From: Rhodocyclaceae bacterium
GTDB lineage: Bacteria; Pseudomonadota; Gammaproteobacteria; Burkholderiales; Rhodocyclaceae
Length of the DNA stretch: 64,000 nt
Assembly: GCA_018262775.1 (NCBI GenBank)
Contig: JADFDU010000005.1
Coordinates: 1 to 64,000 of the forward strand
Direction: 5' to 3'
Shown here piece after piece: positions 14,978 to 23,130 of the stretch. The stretch's first letter is position 1, and each line of letters starts with the position of its first letter. The notes under the pieces were generated by a model. It saw only the letters and a program-made list of their open reading frames with translations, was not told the origin of the DNA and did no database searches. The position numbers and the translations under genes are program-made.

Positions 14978-15894
14978 GAGCCCGCATTGCATCCATCCAG
15001 TACCGCTTCCGGCATATCGACGACTGGGACGGTTTCGCCAACCAGGTCGCCTTCGTGCTGAATGCCGCCGCCGACTACAAGCCGCATTTCGTCCTGTTGC
15101 CGGAAATTTTCACGACGCAGCTGCTCTCGTGCATGGAGAACGACGACGTCTACTCCGCCGTGCGCGAACTGGCCGGCTACACGGATCGCTATATCGAACT
15201 GATGCGTGAATACGCCGTCGCGGACAATTACTACCTGATCGGCGGCAGCCATCCCACCCTGCGCGACGGCAAGCTCTACAACACCGCCTACCTGTTCACC
15301 CCGCGCGGCGAGGTGTTCACGCAGGACAAGCTGCATCGCACGCGCTGGGAAAAGGACGAATGGAAGACGGACCACGGCGACAGCCTGCAGGTCTTCGAGA
15401 CCGAGCATGGCCGCATCGCCATCCTCATCTGCTACGACATCGAGTTCCCCGAGCTGGCGCGCCGGGTCGCGGAGCTGGGCACCGAAATCATCTTCGTGCC
15501 CTCGTGCACCGACGACCGCCAGGGCTTTCTGCGCGTGCGCTACTGCTGCCATGCGCGTGCCATAGAGAATCAGCTGTATGTCGTCATGACCAGCACCGTC
15601 GGCAACCTGGGTGCGGAAGGCCTGCGGCTGCACTACGGCCAGGCCGCCATCATCACGCCGTCGGACTTTCCCTTCGCCCGTGATGGCATCGCCGCCGAGG
15701 GCCTCATCAATGAGGAGCAAATCGTCGTCGCCGACGTGGACCTGCACCTGCTCGACGAGAACCGCCTGAAGGGCACCACCATCCCGCTGCTGGACAAGCG
15801 CACGGATTTCTATTCCCTCACGGCACCGGTGATCGTCGATGTCCGCGGCACCGCCAGCAAGCAGGAAGCGGAAGCCGCCTCCGCGCCGATCTGA
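14974..15894 (+). CDS. Carbon-nitrogen hydrolase (nitrilase superfamily)
   Basis: 306-residue hydrolase of C-N bonds in amides or nitriles; the substrate is unknown. The catalytic triad is visible: Glu in LLPEIF (about residue 44), Lys in TQDKLHRTRWE (about 114) and Cys in ILICYDIEFPE (about 151). The N-terminus RARIASIQYRF and the segment VPSCTDDRQGFLRVRYCC also fit. It overlaps the preceding GNAT gene by four bases. GNAT plus nitrilase pairs are known in several bacteria, some as fusions. No signal peptide is seen, so it should be cytoplasmic. Confidence 0.9.
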   Translation: MRARIASIQYRFRHIDDWDGFANQVAFVLNAAADYKPHFVLLPEIFTTQLLSCMENDDVYSAVRELAGYTDRYIELMREYAVADNYYLIGGSHPTLRDGKLYNTAYLFTPRGEVFTQDKLHRTRWEKDEWKTDHGDSLQVFETEHGRIAILICYDIEFPELARRVAELGTEIIFVPSCTDDRQGFLRVRYCCHARAIENQLYVVMTSTVGNLGAEGLRLHYGQAAIITPSDFPFARDGIAAEGLINEEQIVVADVDLHLLDENRLKGTTIPLLDKRTDFYSLTAPVIVDVRGTASKQEAEAASAPI

Positions 15895-15966
15895 AATCCC
15901 TGCAACCCCGTATGCGGGCCGCTGCAAGACGGCCTGCATCAAACATCGCTTCGATCCGCGCCGCAT

Positions 15967-16587
15967 TCACACTGCCACCGCCGCCCCCCAGTAGTGGTAG
16001 GACACGATCCTCGGCCCGGGGATGTACATTGACTGCACCTGCGGATCGAAGCCCGCTTCCCTGAGGATGGCGGGGATGTCGCGGTCGAGCATGCAGCCGC
16101 CCGCCAGCTTGCTCCAGTACGGCTGTAGCCGCGACTGCCACTTCAGCACATTCGCATCCGGTGCGCGGCCATGCTCCGAGAACAGCAGTTTGCCGCCCGG
16201 CACCAGCACGCGCCGCACTTCGCGCAGCGCCGCCACCGGATCGGGGATCGTGCACAGCGTGTAGGTGCTGACCACCGTGTCGAAGACGGCGTCCGCCAGC
16301 GGCAATCGCTCGGCCGTGATGCCGACGATCTCCACCGGCAGCCGCGCCGCGCGGCTGCGCTGCAGGACCAGGTGGTGCATGCGCTGCGACGGCTCCACGC
16401 CGACGAGTTCGCGCACTTGGCTCGTGTCGTAGAAGGGCAGGTTCAGTCCGGTGCCGATGCCGATCTCCAGCACCCGCCCGTGCGCCTGCGGGATCACCTT
16501 CATGCGCTGCTTGCCCACCGACCTCATGCCGCAGGCGAAGTCGATCAGCCAGGGCAGCACATTGCGTTCGTACCAGTTGCTACTCAT
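15967..16587 (-). CDS. Class I SAM-dependent methyltransferase
   Basis: 206-residue protein of the UbiE/Methyltransf_11 type. Motif I is VLEIGIGTGLNLPFY (about residues 40-54) and the acidic residue after the second strand is in LVGVEPSQRM. Motif post-I and motif II appear as LPLADAVFDTVVSTYTLCTI, and RVLVPGGKLLFSEHG is motif III. The substrate is unknown; the size and the tail (SYHYWGAAV) resemble small phospholipid or quinone methyltransferase-like proteins. It is convergent with the nitrilase gene, and stands alone. The ATG at 16587 begins the usual family N-terminus (WYERNVLPWLID). Confidence 0.87.
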   Translation of the reverse strand: MSSNWYERNVLPWLIDFACGMRSVGKQRMKVIPQAHGRVLEIGIGTGLNLPFYDTSQVRELVGVEPSQRMHHLVLQRSRAARLPVEIVGITAERLPLADAVFDTVVSTYTLCTIPDPVAALREVRRVLVPGGKLLFSEHGRAPDANVLKWQSRLQPYWSKLAGGCMLDRDIPAILREAGFDPQVQSMYIPGPRIVSYHYWGAAVAV

Positions 16588-16648
16588 GCGTGAGTTCCGT
16601 TGTGGCCAGCTTGAAGTATAGGGGTGTTTGCCGTGCTGGCAGCTGGAT

Positions 16649-16673
16649 GAAAGTCAGTCGCCGGAATACGGCG
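16649..16673 (-). repeat. Dispersed 25-base motif, copy 2
   Basis: On the minus strand it reads CGCCGT, nine bases, then ACTGACTTTC, with no mismatch. The CGCCG/CGGCG stem is perfect. It lies in the 182-base gap between modE and the methyltransferase gene, so no coding pressure explains it. Confidence 0.7.
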
Positions 16674-16769
16674 AAGAAATTGGGTGGTGTGGCTGGAATC
16701 GGCTGAAGTGAGTCGGTTGCAGTCGCCAACCGCAGTGTAAATACCCAGGCAGCGTGTTTGTCAGGGCAA

Positions 16770-17582
16770 CTAGCTCGGCACGCCAATGATCACGCTGGAT
16801 GCCTTGAAGAGCGCGCTGGCTTTTTTCCCGGCCTTCAATCCCAGGTTGATGGCGCTTTCATTGGTGATGATCGAAGCGATGGTGCCGCCGCCAGGCAGTT
16901 CGATCACGACTTCAGTATTCACTGCGCCCGGCTGTACCCGGGAAACCGTGCCGGTTAGGCGGTTGCGCGTCGACAGCTTTGCGCCTTTGTCGTCAGTCAT
17001 GACGATGACGGACGACGCCTTGATCAGCGCAAAGGCCTCAGCGTCGCGCACCAGGCCAAGGTTGTCCGTGCTTTCGCGCGTGATGATGGCAACAATTTTC
17101 TGGCCGCCGAGTATCTCCAGCTCGATTTCATCGTTGACCGCGCCCTTCTTGACGGCCGCCACCTTGCCGAGGAACTGATTGCGTGCGCTGGTTTTCATCT
17201 TCATTCTCCGGATGAGCAGCAAGTCGTCAGCGATTCCTTCGGCCTGCCGGCTGAGCTGGGCGACGAACTGACGATGCTCGCGCTCGATGATGCGGAAGTT
17301 TTCCACGAGCTGCTCGCCGCGTCGCGTCAGGCGCGTGCCGCCGCCACCCTTGCCGCCAGCCAGCCGCTCGACCAGGGGTTCGCCGGCGAGGTTGTTCATG
17401 GTGTCGATGGCGTCCCAGGCGGCCTTGTAGCTCATGCCGATTGCCTTGGCCGCCCGGGTGATCGAGCCGAACTCGGCAACCTTGGACAGCAAATCGATGC
17501 GGCCGGGTCCGCCGAGATTTTCGTCGCCGACGATCATCCAGACCGTTCCGCGCAATTCGATGGGCTTTTTCTTCGATGCCAT
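16770..17582 (-). CDS. modE: Molybdate-responsive regulator ModE
   Basis: 270-residue regulator. The N-terminal LysR-like winged helix (residues 25-110) has GRIDLLSKVAEFGSITRAAK, then MSYKAAWDAIDTMNNL and a glycine-rich wing GGKGGGGTRLT. Two C-terminal Mop/TOBE domains follow (about 132-198 and 204-268), each starting TSARNQFLGKV or LSTRNRLTGTV and ending KASSVI, which bind molybdate. In known members molybdate-bound ModE represses modABC. A fitting box lies ahead of modA at 20122-20145, so autoregulation of the operon is likely. It is the last gene of modA-modB-modC-nifQ-like-modE. Confidence 0.93.
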   Translation of the reverse strand: MASKKKPIELRGTVWMIVGDENLGGPGRIDLLSKVAEFGSITRAAKAIGMSYKAAWDAIDTMNNLAGEPLVERLAGGKGGGGTRLTRRGEQLVENFRIIEREHRQFVAQLSRQAEGIADDLLLIRRMKMKTSARNQFLGKVAAVKKGAVNDEIELEILGGQKIVAIITRESTDNLGLVRDAEAFALIKASSVIVMTDDKGAKLSTRNRLTGTVSRVQPGAVNTEVVIELPGGGTIASIITNESAINLGLKAGKKASALFKASSVIIGVPS

Positions 17583-17586
17583 GCTG

Positions 17587-17946
17587 TCAGCTTCCGCTTG
17601 TTTCCAAAGTGGGGAAGCATATCTGCAATTGGTCGCACTTGCCGCATCCCGGCGGCCGCAGTCCGCTCATCCCCTGCGCGGCGCCCAACTCGGCGAAGAG
17701 GAAGCGCTTCCATTTCAGGTTCTGTGTATTGCGCGAGGCAAGCGGCAGGAAATACGCCTCCAGCAGGCTGGAAACCGTTTCACGGCCGGCGACGCCGAGA
17801 TCCTGCCAGAGGTGGCGCTCCCGCTGCGGCAGACCGAGGCTTCGGGCAAATGACGGCAGCTCGCCGGCCAGTGCAAGTTGTACGACGCCGGCGGTGGTTC
17901 GGCGCGGCAGGTCCGGCTTCGTTCTAGGCGCCGGCGGCGACTTCAT
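17587..17946 (-). CDS. Small NifQ-like protein
   Basis: 119 residues that resemble the C-terminal part of NifQ, which supplies molybdenum for FeMo-cofactor synthesis. Similar features are HLWQDLGVAGRETVSSLLEAYF, ASRNTQNLKWKRFLFAEL and a C-terminal cysteine cluster. Known NifQ has C-x4-C-x2-C-x5-C; here Cys101, Cys104 and Cys110 keep the C-x2-C-x5-C part but the first position is Leu96. The ATG at 17946 overlaps the modC 3' end by 23 bases, and the stop is 4 bases ahead of modE. Position between the molybdate transporter and modE supports a molybdenum role. No nitrogenase genes are in the window. The length is below that of typical NifQ (about 170-200). Confidence 0.7.
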   Translation of the reverse strand: MKSPPAPRTKPDLPRRTTAGVVQLALAGELPSFARSLGLPQRERHLWQDLGVAGRETVSSLLEAYFLPLASRNTQNLKWKRFLFAELGAAQGMSGLRPPGCGKCDQLQICFPTLETSGS

Positions 17947-18640
17947 GCGGCAGCTCAACCAGGCCAGCCGTCTTGGCATCCGCGACTTGCCCGTCGTGCA
18001 GGCAATGCACGTGATCGCCGAGTGCGGTGACATCGTCCTCGTCGTGGGTGATGAGCACCATCGGCACCTCGAGCCGCCGCTGCAATTCATCCAGTTCGGC
18101 GCGCATGCGAACCCGTAGTGCAGGGTCGAGTGCGGCGAACGGCTCGTCGAGCAGCAGTGCCTGCGGGCGTGCCACCAGTGCGCGTGCCAACGCAGTGCGT
18201 TGCCGCTGTCCGCCGGACAGTTCGTCCGGGAACTGGTGGGCCAGATGATCGAGATGAAAGGTGCCGAGCCAGTAGTCGACAGCCTCGTGACGCTGGTTGA
18301 CGCTTGGGTTGATCCAACCGTCGGCAAGGCCGAAGCCGATGTTTTGCCGCACTGTCAAATGGGGGAACAGCGCATAGTCCTGAAAGAGATAAGCTACCTT
18401 GCGCGCCTGCGGCGGGAGGTTGATGCCCGCCCGGCCGTCGAAGAGCGTAGTGCCGCCCAGGCGGATGTGGCCGCTGTCCGGCCGCATCAGGCCCGCGACC
18501 GCCTTCAGTGTGAGACTCTTGCCGGAACCCGAAGGACCGTAGATGACAATGCGTTGGCTGGTGGAATGCAGGCGCACGTCCAGATGGAAGCTGCGCTTGC
18601 CGGAGCGTAACGTCTTGCGGATGTCGATATCGAGTTCCAT
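17924..18640 (-). CDS. modC: Molybdate ABC transporter ATP-binding protein ModC
   Basis: 238-residue ABC ATPase that powers molybdate import with ModB. Walker A is YGPSGSGKSLTLKAVAG, the Q-loop is YLFQDYALFPHLTV, the signature is LSGGQRQRTALARAL, Walker B is ALLLDEPFAALDP, and the switch histidine is in VLITHDEDD. It lacks the C-terminal Mop domain of E. coli ModC (352 residues), so molybdate regulation of transport would rest on ModE's Mop domains (inference). It starts 11 bases after the modB stop. Confidence 0.92.
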   Translation of the reverse strand: MELDIDIRKTLRSGKRSFHLDVRLHSTSQRIVIYGPSGSGKSLTLKAVAGLMRPDSGHIRLGGTTLFDGRAGINLPPQARKVAYLFQDYALFPHLTVRQNIGFGLADGWINPSVNQRHEAVDYWLGTFHLDHLAHQFPDELSGGQRQRTALARALVARPQALLLDEPFAALDPALRVRMRAELDELQRRLEVPMVLITHDEDDVTALGDHVHCLHDGQVADAKTAGLVELPHEVAAGA

Positions 18641-18651
18641 GTCGCCTACCT

Positions 18652-19323
18652 CTACCTGTTGGCAATACGTCCCGGGGCCAGGCGCCCCGCTGTCATCAGC
18701 ACCACGATGCAGACGACGGAGGTAATCAGGACGAGTGTATTCGCCACCTCGTCCTGCCCCGCCTGCACTGCCTCATACACCGCCACCGAAAGCGTCTGCG
18801 TCTTGCCGGGAATGCTGCCGGCGACCATCAGCGTGGCACCGAATTCGCCCAGTGCGCGGGCAAAGGCCAGCAGCACACCCGCCAGGATGCCGCGCCAGGC
18901 CAGGGGCAGCGTCACCCGGAAAAAGACGCCGACTTCCGTTACACCGAGCACCCGCGCCGCCTGCTCCAGCTGGCCGTCGACCACTTCGAAGGCAGCACGC
19001 GCCGGCTTGAACACCAGCGGGAAGGCGACGATGGTGGCGGCGATCACCGCTCCCTGCCAGGTGAAGATCAGGTGGATGCCGAAAGTGTCCTGCAGCCAGC
19101 TCCCCAACCAGCCGCGGCGGCCGAGGATCACCAGAAGGTAATAGCCCAGCACCGTCGGCGGCATCACCATCGGCAGGGTCAGCACGGTGTCGAGCAGGTC
19201 GCGGCCGGGAAAGCTCACGCGTGCCAGCAGAAAACCGACGCCGACACCGAGCACCAAATTGAGCACCGTGGCCCAGCCCGCTACTTTCAGCGATAGTCCG
19301 AGTGCCGACCATGCCAGATCCAT
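18652..19323 (-). CDS. modB: Molybdate ABC transporter permease ModB
   Basis: 223-residue inner-membrane permease. Five to six hydrophobic segments are visible, starting LSLKVAGWATVLNLVLGVG. The family motif LPMVMPPTVLGYYLL and the EAA coupling loop (VTLPLAWRGILAGVLLAFARALGEFGATLMVAG) are present. The ATG at 19323 begins the family N-terminus; longer in-frame starts would run into modA. It follows modA by 19 bases. Confidence 0.93.
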   Translation of the reverse strand: MDLAWSALGLSLKVAGWATVLNLVLGVGVGFLLARVSFPGRDLLDTVLTLPMVMPPTVLGYYLLVILGRRGWLGSWLQDTFGIHLIFTWQGAVIAATIVAFPLVFKPARAAFEVVDGQLEQAARVLGVTEVGVFFRVTLPLAWRGILAGVLLAFARALGEFGATLMVAGSIPGKTQTLSVAVYEAVQAGQDEVANTLVLITSVVCIVVLMTAGRLAPGRIANR

Positions 19324-19342
19324 GTGCAGTCCGCCCAGGCAC

Positions 19343-20092
19343 TCACGGCTTGAGGAAGCCGGACCTGGCAAGGATATCCTGCCCCGCCGGCGACATGACG
19401 AAGGCGATGAAGCGCTTCGCCTCTGCGCCGTTCGTGCCGGCGGCGACGCGGCCGATCTGATAGGTCATCGGCACATCGACCGGCACGTTGAGCGCGACCT
19501 TGGCCTTGTCCTTCATGACCGCCGCGTCCGTGGCGAAGACGAAGCCGGCATCAACCTCGCCACGCGCGACATAGTCCAGCGCCTGACGGACATTCTGCGC
19601 ATAAATGACTTTTGGCTCGACCGCCGCCCACTGGTTATCCTTCTCCAGGGCGCGCTTGGCATAGCGCCCGGCCGGCACGACGGCCGGATTGCCCAGCGTA
19701 ATGCGCTTCACGCCGACCTGCCTGAGGTCGCCCAGGGCGGCGAGCGAGAGCGGGCTGTCCGCGGGCAGGATCAGCACCAGCGCATTGCGCGTGAAATCCT
19801 CGCGCTCGGCGATCAGGTTCTGCTTCAGCGCCTGATCCATGGTCGCCTGATCCGCCGAGGCGAAGACATCGACCGGTGCACCCTTGGCGATTTGCTGCAG
19901 CAGCGCGCCGGAGGCACCGAAGTTCAGCAACACCTTGGCACCGGGGGTCTGCGCTTCGTAGCTGCGCACGATTTCCTTGAAAGCGTCGGTCAGGCTGGCT
20001 GCGGTGGAAACGGTGATCTCACCCGCCCAGGCAGTTATCGAGGAAAAAACCATTGCGGCCAGCAGGAGTCGCTGCACAAATCGAGTAGGCAT
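19343..20092 (-). CDS. modA: Molybdate-binding periplasmic protein ModA
   Basis: 249-residue periplasmic substrate-binding protein. The signal peptide is about residues 1-23 (VQRLLLAAMVFSSITAWA|GE). The mature protein begins EITVSTAASLTDAFKEIV, with the oxyanion-site serines in AASLTDA and NFGASGALLQQI, and continues with GAPVDVFASAD, GRYAKRALE and GEVDAGFVFATDA. First gene of modABC-nifQ-like-modE; a ModE-like box sits 30 to 53 bases ahead of its start. Whether it prefers molybdate or tungstate cannot be told by eye. Confidence 0.94.
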   Translation of the reverse strand: MPTRFVQRLLLAAMVFSSITAWAGEITVSTAASLTDAFKEIVRSYEAQTPGAKVLLNFGASGALLQQIAKGAPVDVFASADQATMDQALKQNLIAEREDFTRNALVLILPADSPLSLAALGDLRQVGVKRITLGNPAVVPAGRYAKRALEKDNQWAAVEPKVIYAQNVRQALDYVARGEVDAGFVFATDAAVMKDKAKVALNVPVDVPMTYQIGRVAAGTNGAEAKRFIAFVMSPAGQDILARSGFLKP

Positions 20093-20121
20093 CGCTTTTT
20101 CTTGAAGCAGGCAAGATTGAT

Positions 20122-20145
20122 CGCAATATACAACCGTATATAGCG
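20122..20145 (-). promoter_or_regulatory. ModE binding box ahead of modA
   Basis: Arms CGCAATATA and TATATAGCG are inverted with one mismatch and separated by six bases, closely resembling the E. coli ModE site (CGNTATATA arms with 6-7 base spacing). It starts 30 bases upstream of the modA ATG, where bound ModE would block the promoter. Assignment rests on the similarity and on modE in the same operon. Confidence 0.75.
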
Positions 20146-20354
20146 AATTTCAAGCCCAAATACACAACAAGTACCTTCAGGGGGACTGAGCCACACCGAC
20201 CACAACGGCTCAGCGGAGTGAAGTGAATGAGACGCGGTATGGGGTATGGCGATATTTAAGTTCCGAGTAAGAGCTTGTCCGGAATATTGGGGGTGCCCCA
20301 TACTGGTCCCATTCCCCAGCACTGAACAATCCCCAACCGTTAAGGAGATACCGA

Positions 20355-20738
20355 ATGATGAAAATCGAAGGTGGTTGTCGCGAAGTGTGTGAGGCAACCG
20401 AGTTCGTGGCGATCGTCTCCTCCGGAGAGAATGGGCCCCACGTAGTCGGCAACTGGGGCGACTACATGCGCACTCTGGGTGTCACGGAAGACACGATCAT
20501 TCTGCCAGCCGGCCACTATCGTCAAACGGAGCAGAACATCCACAAGGATAACCGCGTTCAGTTGATGGTCGCCTCCAAGAAGGTGCAAGGCACCCGCAGC
20601 GTGGGCCAGGGGTACCTCATCACCGGCACCGCCGAGATTATCGGTTCGGGGGATATCGTGGATACGGTCAAGGCGAAATTCCCCTGGGCACGCGGCGCGC
20701 TGGTCATTCACGTCGAGCAGGTCAACGCGCAGTTATAG
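20355..20738 (+). CDS. Pyridoxamine 5'-phosphate oxidase-like FMN-binding protein
   Basis: 127-residue split-barrel flavin-binding family protein. The N-terminus EGGCREVCEATEFVAIVSS and the middle VQLMVASKKVQGTRSVGQGYLITGTAEI match the PNPOx-like general stress or heme-utilization barrel. The ligand could be FMN, F420 or heme; it is unlikely to be a true vitamin B6 oxidase. AAGGAG lies 6-7 bases ahead of the ATG at 20355. Divergent from modA with a 262-base gap between them. No functional tie to the hox genes that follow is evident. Confidence 0.75.
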   Translation: MMKIEGGCREVCEATEFVAIVSSGENGPHVVGNWGDYMRTLGVTEDTIILPAGHYRQTEQNIHKDNRVQLMVASKKVQGTRSVGQGYLITGTAEIIGSGDIVDTVKAKFPWARGALVIHVEQVNAQL

Positions 20739-20772
20739 TGCCCGGGTCGAAAGCACGTATGAGCTACTACGT

Positions 20773-20797
20773 CGCCGTATCCCAGCGACTGACTTTC
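20773..20797 (+). repeat. Dispersed 25-base motif, copy 3
   Basis: Exact CGCCGT-N9-ACTGACTTTC in the 107-base gap between the flavin-barrel gene and the TPR gene. The stem is imperfect (CGCCG with CAGCG). Confidence 0.7.
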
Positions 20798-20845
20798 CCC
20801 GGCGGCTTGCTATAGTTTCACAAAGCATCTTCAGGGCCGCGCCCC

Positions 20846-21190
20846 ATGTCCACCTCCACCCTCGACAACCTGCTCAAGCTCGTCGGCACGCCGCGCGACG
20901 GGGCGTTGCTGCGCTTTTCGCTGGGCAACGAGTATCTGAAGGCAGGGGAGGCGGCGCTGGCGGCGGCGCAATTCCACGCGGCGGTGGAGAAGGATCCGAA
21001 ATTCTCGGCGGCGTGGAAGTTGCTCGGTAAATCGCTGGCCGAGGCGGGACAGGCAGGGGAGGCGCTGGCGGCCTACCGCGAGGGCATCGCGGTGGCCGAG
21101 GCGCGGGGCGACCTGCAGGCGGCGAAGGAGATGAAGGTGTTCGTGCGGCGGCTGGAGCGCGAATCTCCGCCCCCACCACCGGCAGATTGA
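20846..21190 (+). CDS. Small tetratricopeptide-repeat protein
   Basis: 114 residues with two TPR units: LLRFSLGNEYLKAGEAALAAAQFHAAVEKDPKF and AAWKLLGKSLAEAGQAGEALAAYREGIAVAE, plus a third capping helix and a proline tail (PPPPPAD). TPRs mediate protein-protein contact; the partner is unknown. No signal peptide. It ends 65 bases ahead of hoxF and may be co-transcribed with the hydrogenase genes, though a promoter in the gap cannot be excluded. Confidence 0.8.
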   Translation: MSTSTLDNLLKLVGTPRDGALLRFSLGNEYLKAGEAALAAAQFHAAVEKDPKFSAAWKLLGKSLAEAGQAGEALAAYREGIAVAEARGDLQAAKEMKVFVRRLERESPPPPPAD

Positions 21191-21255
21191 CCTGCGTCAA
21201 ACTGTCGCCGCCAATAAAAAGTAATGTTAGTACATGTGCAAATGCCCGCCACCCG

Positions 21256-23130
21256 ATGACCGAACATAACGTCTGCGACCTGCCGGGGATCGTCGCGCGC
21301 TGGGGCAAGGACCCGGCGAACATGGTGCAGATCCTGCGCGACGTGCAGGAATCCTGCGGCACGATTCCCTCCGACACGCTCGACCAGCTGGCCAGGCTGC
21401 TCGGCGTGCCGCGCGTGCGCATCGAGGCGACGGCCAGTTTCTATCATTTCTTCCATGCCGAGTCGCACGGCGCCTACGAGATCCTCTTCTCGGACAACAT
21501 CATCGACCACATGGCCGGCAAGGAAGCGCTTAAACAGTACTTCTGCGAGCGCCTGTGGCTGGAGCCGCGCAAGCTCTCGGAAGACGGGCTAGTGTATGTC
21601 GACGACACCGCCGACATCGGCCTCGCCGACCAGGCGCCGGCGATGCTGGTGAACGGCTATGCCGTGCCGGCGCTGGACCACGCGCGCCTCGACCTCATCG
21701 CCGAGCTGATCCGCGCAAAAAAACCGCTGGGCGAATGGCCGCCCATGCTGTTCGAAATCCCCGACAACGTCCGTCTGGCCGGTCCGCTCATGGGCGAGCC
21801 GTTCGCGCCCGGGGCGGCGCTGCAGGCGACGCTGGCGCGCGGCGCCGAGGCGACGCTGGCGGAGATCGACGCCGCCAACCTGCGCGGCCGCGGCGGCGCC
21901 GGTTTCAAGACGGCGACCAAGTGGGCGAGTTGCCGCAAGGCCGAGGGCGAGGCGCTTCTCAAGAAACACGCCGGGCCGCCCCAAGTGTTTCTTGGCCCCC
22001 TGGGGGGAGAGCCGAGCGAAGCGAGGTTTTCGGGGGGGGATCACTACGTGGTGTGCAATGCCGACGAGGGCGAGCCGGGCACCTTCAAGGACCGCGTGCT
22101 GCTCAGCAGCCACGCCGACCTGGTGTTCGAGGGCATGACGGTGTGCGCCCGCGTCATCGGCGCGAAGCAGGGCCTGATCTACCTGCGCGGCGAGTACAAA
22201 AACCTGCTGGAGAAGTTAAAGTCAGTCCTGGCGAGACGGCGGGAAGCGAATCTCCTCGGCCGCAACATCCTCGGCGAGCAAGGTTTCGACTTCGACATCG
22301 AGATCCATCTCGGTGCCGGCGCCTACATTTGCGGCGAGGAGTCGGCGCTGATCGAGTCGCTGGAGGGCAAGCCGGGCAAGCCGCGCAATCGGCCGCCTTT
22401 CCCGGACCGCTGCGGCTACCGCAACCAGCCGACGGTGGTGAACAACGTCGAGACCTTCGCCTGCGCGGCGAAGATCGCCGAGCGCGGCGGCGCCTGGTTT
22501 GCGTCGATCGGCACGGCACAATCGACAGGCAGCAAGCTCATCTCCATCTCCGGCGACTGCCAGCGGCCAGGCATCTACGAAGTCCCCTTCGGCGTCACGG
22601 TGCAGCAGCTCCTCATCGACTGCGGCGCCGAGGATGCCCATGCCGTGCAAGTCTCCGGGCCGTCCGGCACCTGCATCTCCTACCGCGAGTTCGACCGCCG
22701 CATCGCCTTCGAGGACCTGCCCACGGCGGGCGCCTTCATGGTCTTCTCGCCCGAGCGCGACATGTTCGAGGTGGCGCGCAATTTCTCGCACTTCTTCGCC
22801 CACGAGAGCTGCGGCTTCTGCACGCCGTGCCGTGTCGGCACCTCGCTGCTGCGCAACACCATGGACAAGCTGGCGGCGGGCAAGGGTTCGGCCTACGACA
22901 TGCACGAGATGAAGAACATCATGCGCATCCTGCAGGACATGTCGCATTGCGGCCTCGGCCACACCGCCGCCAACCCGGTGGTGCAGACCATGGAGAAGTT
23001 TCCCGATGCCTACGAGAAGCGCTTGAAGAAGCTGGATTTCGAGCCGGCCTTCGATCTCGACGGTGCGCTCACGACGGCGCGCCTCATCACCGGCCGCGAC
23101 GACGAATGGGCGCATCTGGATAATGACTAA
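21256..23130 (+). CDS. hoxF: NAD-reducing hydrogenase diaphorase subunit HoxF
   Basis: FMN- and NAD-binding subunit of the soluble bidirectional [NiFe] hydrogenase HoxFUYH; passes electrons between HoxU and NAD. 624 residues. Residues 1-150 are NuoE-like (LPGIVARWGKDPANMVQIL). Residues 160-600 are NuoF-like, with the FMN/NAD sites GRGGAGFKTATKW and CNADEGEPGTFKDR, GAYICGEESALIESLEGKPG and the 4Fe-4S motif ESCGFCTPCRVGTS. The ATG at 21256 is chosen; an upstream in-frame start would translate the intergenic leader. Residues about 234-262 are an extra segment encoded by a palindromic intergenic-type repeat, just before the highly conserved DHYVVCNADEG. A dispersed 25-base motif copy lies at 22217-22241. 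The stop directly abuts hoxU. Confidence 0.96.
   Translation: MTEHNVCDLPGIVARWGKDPANMVQILRDVQESCGTIPSDTLDQLARLLGVPRVRIEATASFYHFFHAESHGAYEILFSDNIIDHMAGKEALKQYFCERLWLEPRKLSEDGLVYVDDTADIGLADQAPAMLVNGYAVPALDHARLDLIAELIRAKKPLGEWPPMLFEIPDNVRLAGPLMGEPFAPGAALQATLARGAEATLAEIDAANLRGRGGAGFKTATKWASCRKAEGEALLKKHAGPPQVFLGPLGGEPSEARFSGGDHYVVCNADEGEPGTFKDRVLLSSHADLVFEGMTVCARVIGAKQGLIYLRGEYKNLLEKLKSVLARRREANLLGRNILGEQGFDFDIEIHLGAGAYICGEESALIESLEGKPGKPRNRPPFPDRCGYRNQPTVVNNVETFACAAKIAERGGAWFASIGTAQSTGSKLISISGDCQRPGIYEVPFGVTVQQLLIDCGAEDAHAVQVSGPSGTCISYREFDRRIAFEDLPTAGAFMVFSPERDMFEVARNFSHFFAHESCGFCTPCRVGTSLLRNTMDKLAAGKGSAYDMHEMKNIMRILQDMSHCGLGHTAANPVVQTMEKFPDAYEKRLKKLDFEPAFDLDGALTTARLITGRDDEWAHLDND
21958..22040. 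repeat. Palindromic repeat inserted in frame in hoxF
   Basis: The segment holds GGGCCGCCCCAAG, a CCAAG/CTTGG hairpin, CCCCCTGGGGGG and GCGAAGCGAGGTTTTCGGG. It is typical of GC-rich intergenic repeats, not of diaphorase coding. The 17 bases at 21969-21985 recur exactly, inverted, at 23950-23966 between hoxU and hoxY. It adds about 28 residues without breaking the frame. Confidence 0.75.
22217..22241 (-). repeat. Dispersed 25-base motif, copy 4 (in hoxF)
   Basis: CGCCGT and ACTGACTTT are exact on the minus strand; the last base differs. It encodes LKSVLARR in HoxF, a variable linker. Confidence 0.6.

Noticed and set aside
20798-20845. Sigma-54 promoter ahead of the TPR and hoxF genes
   Set aside because: A TTGC at 20807 lacks a matching TGGCAC element at the right distance, so HoxA-dependent initiation here cannot be supported.
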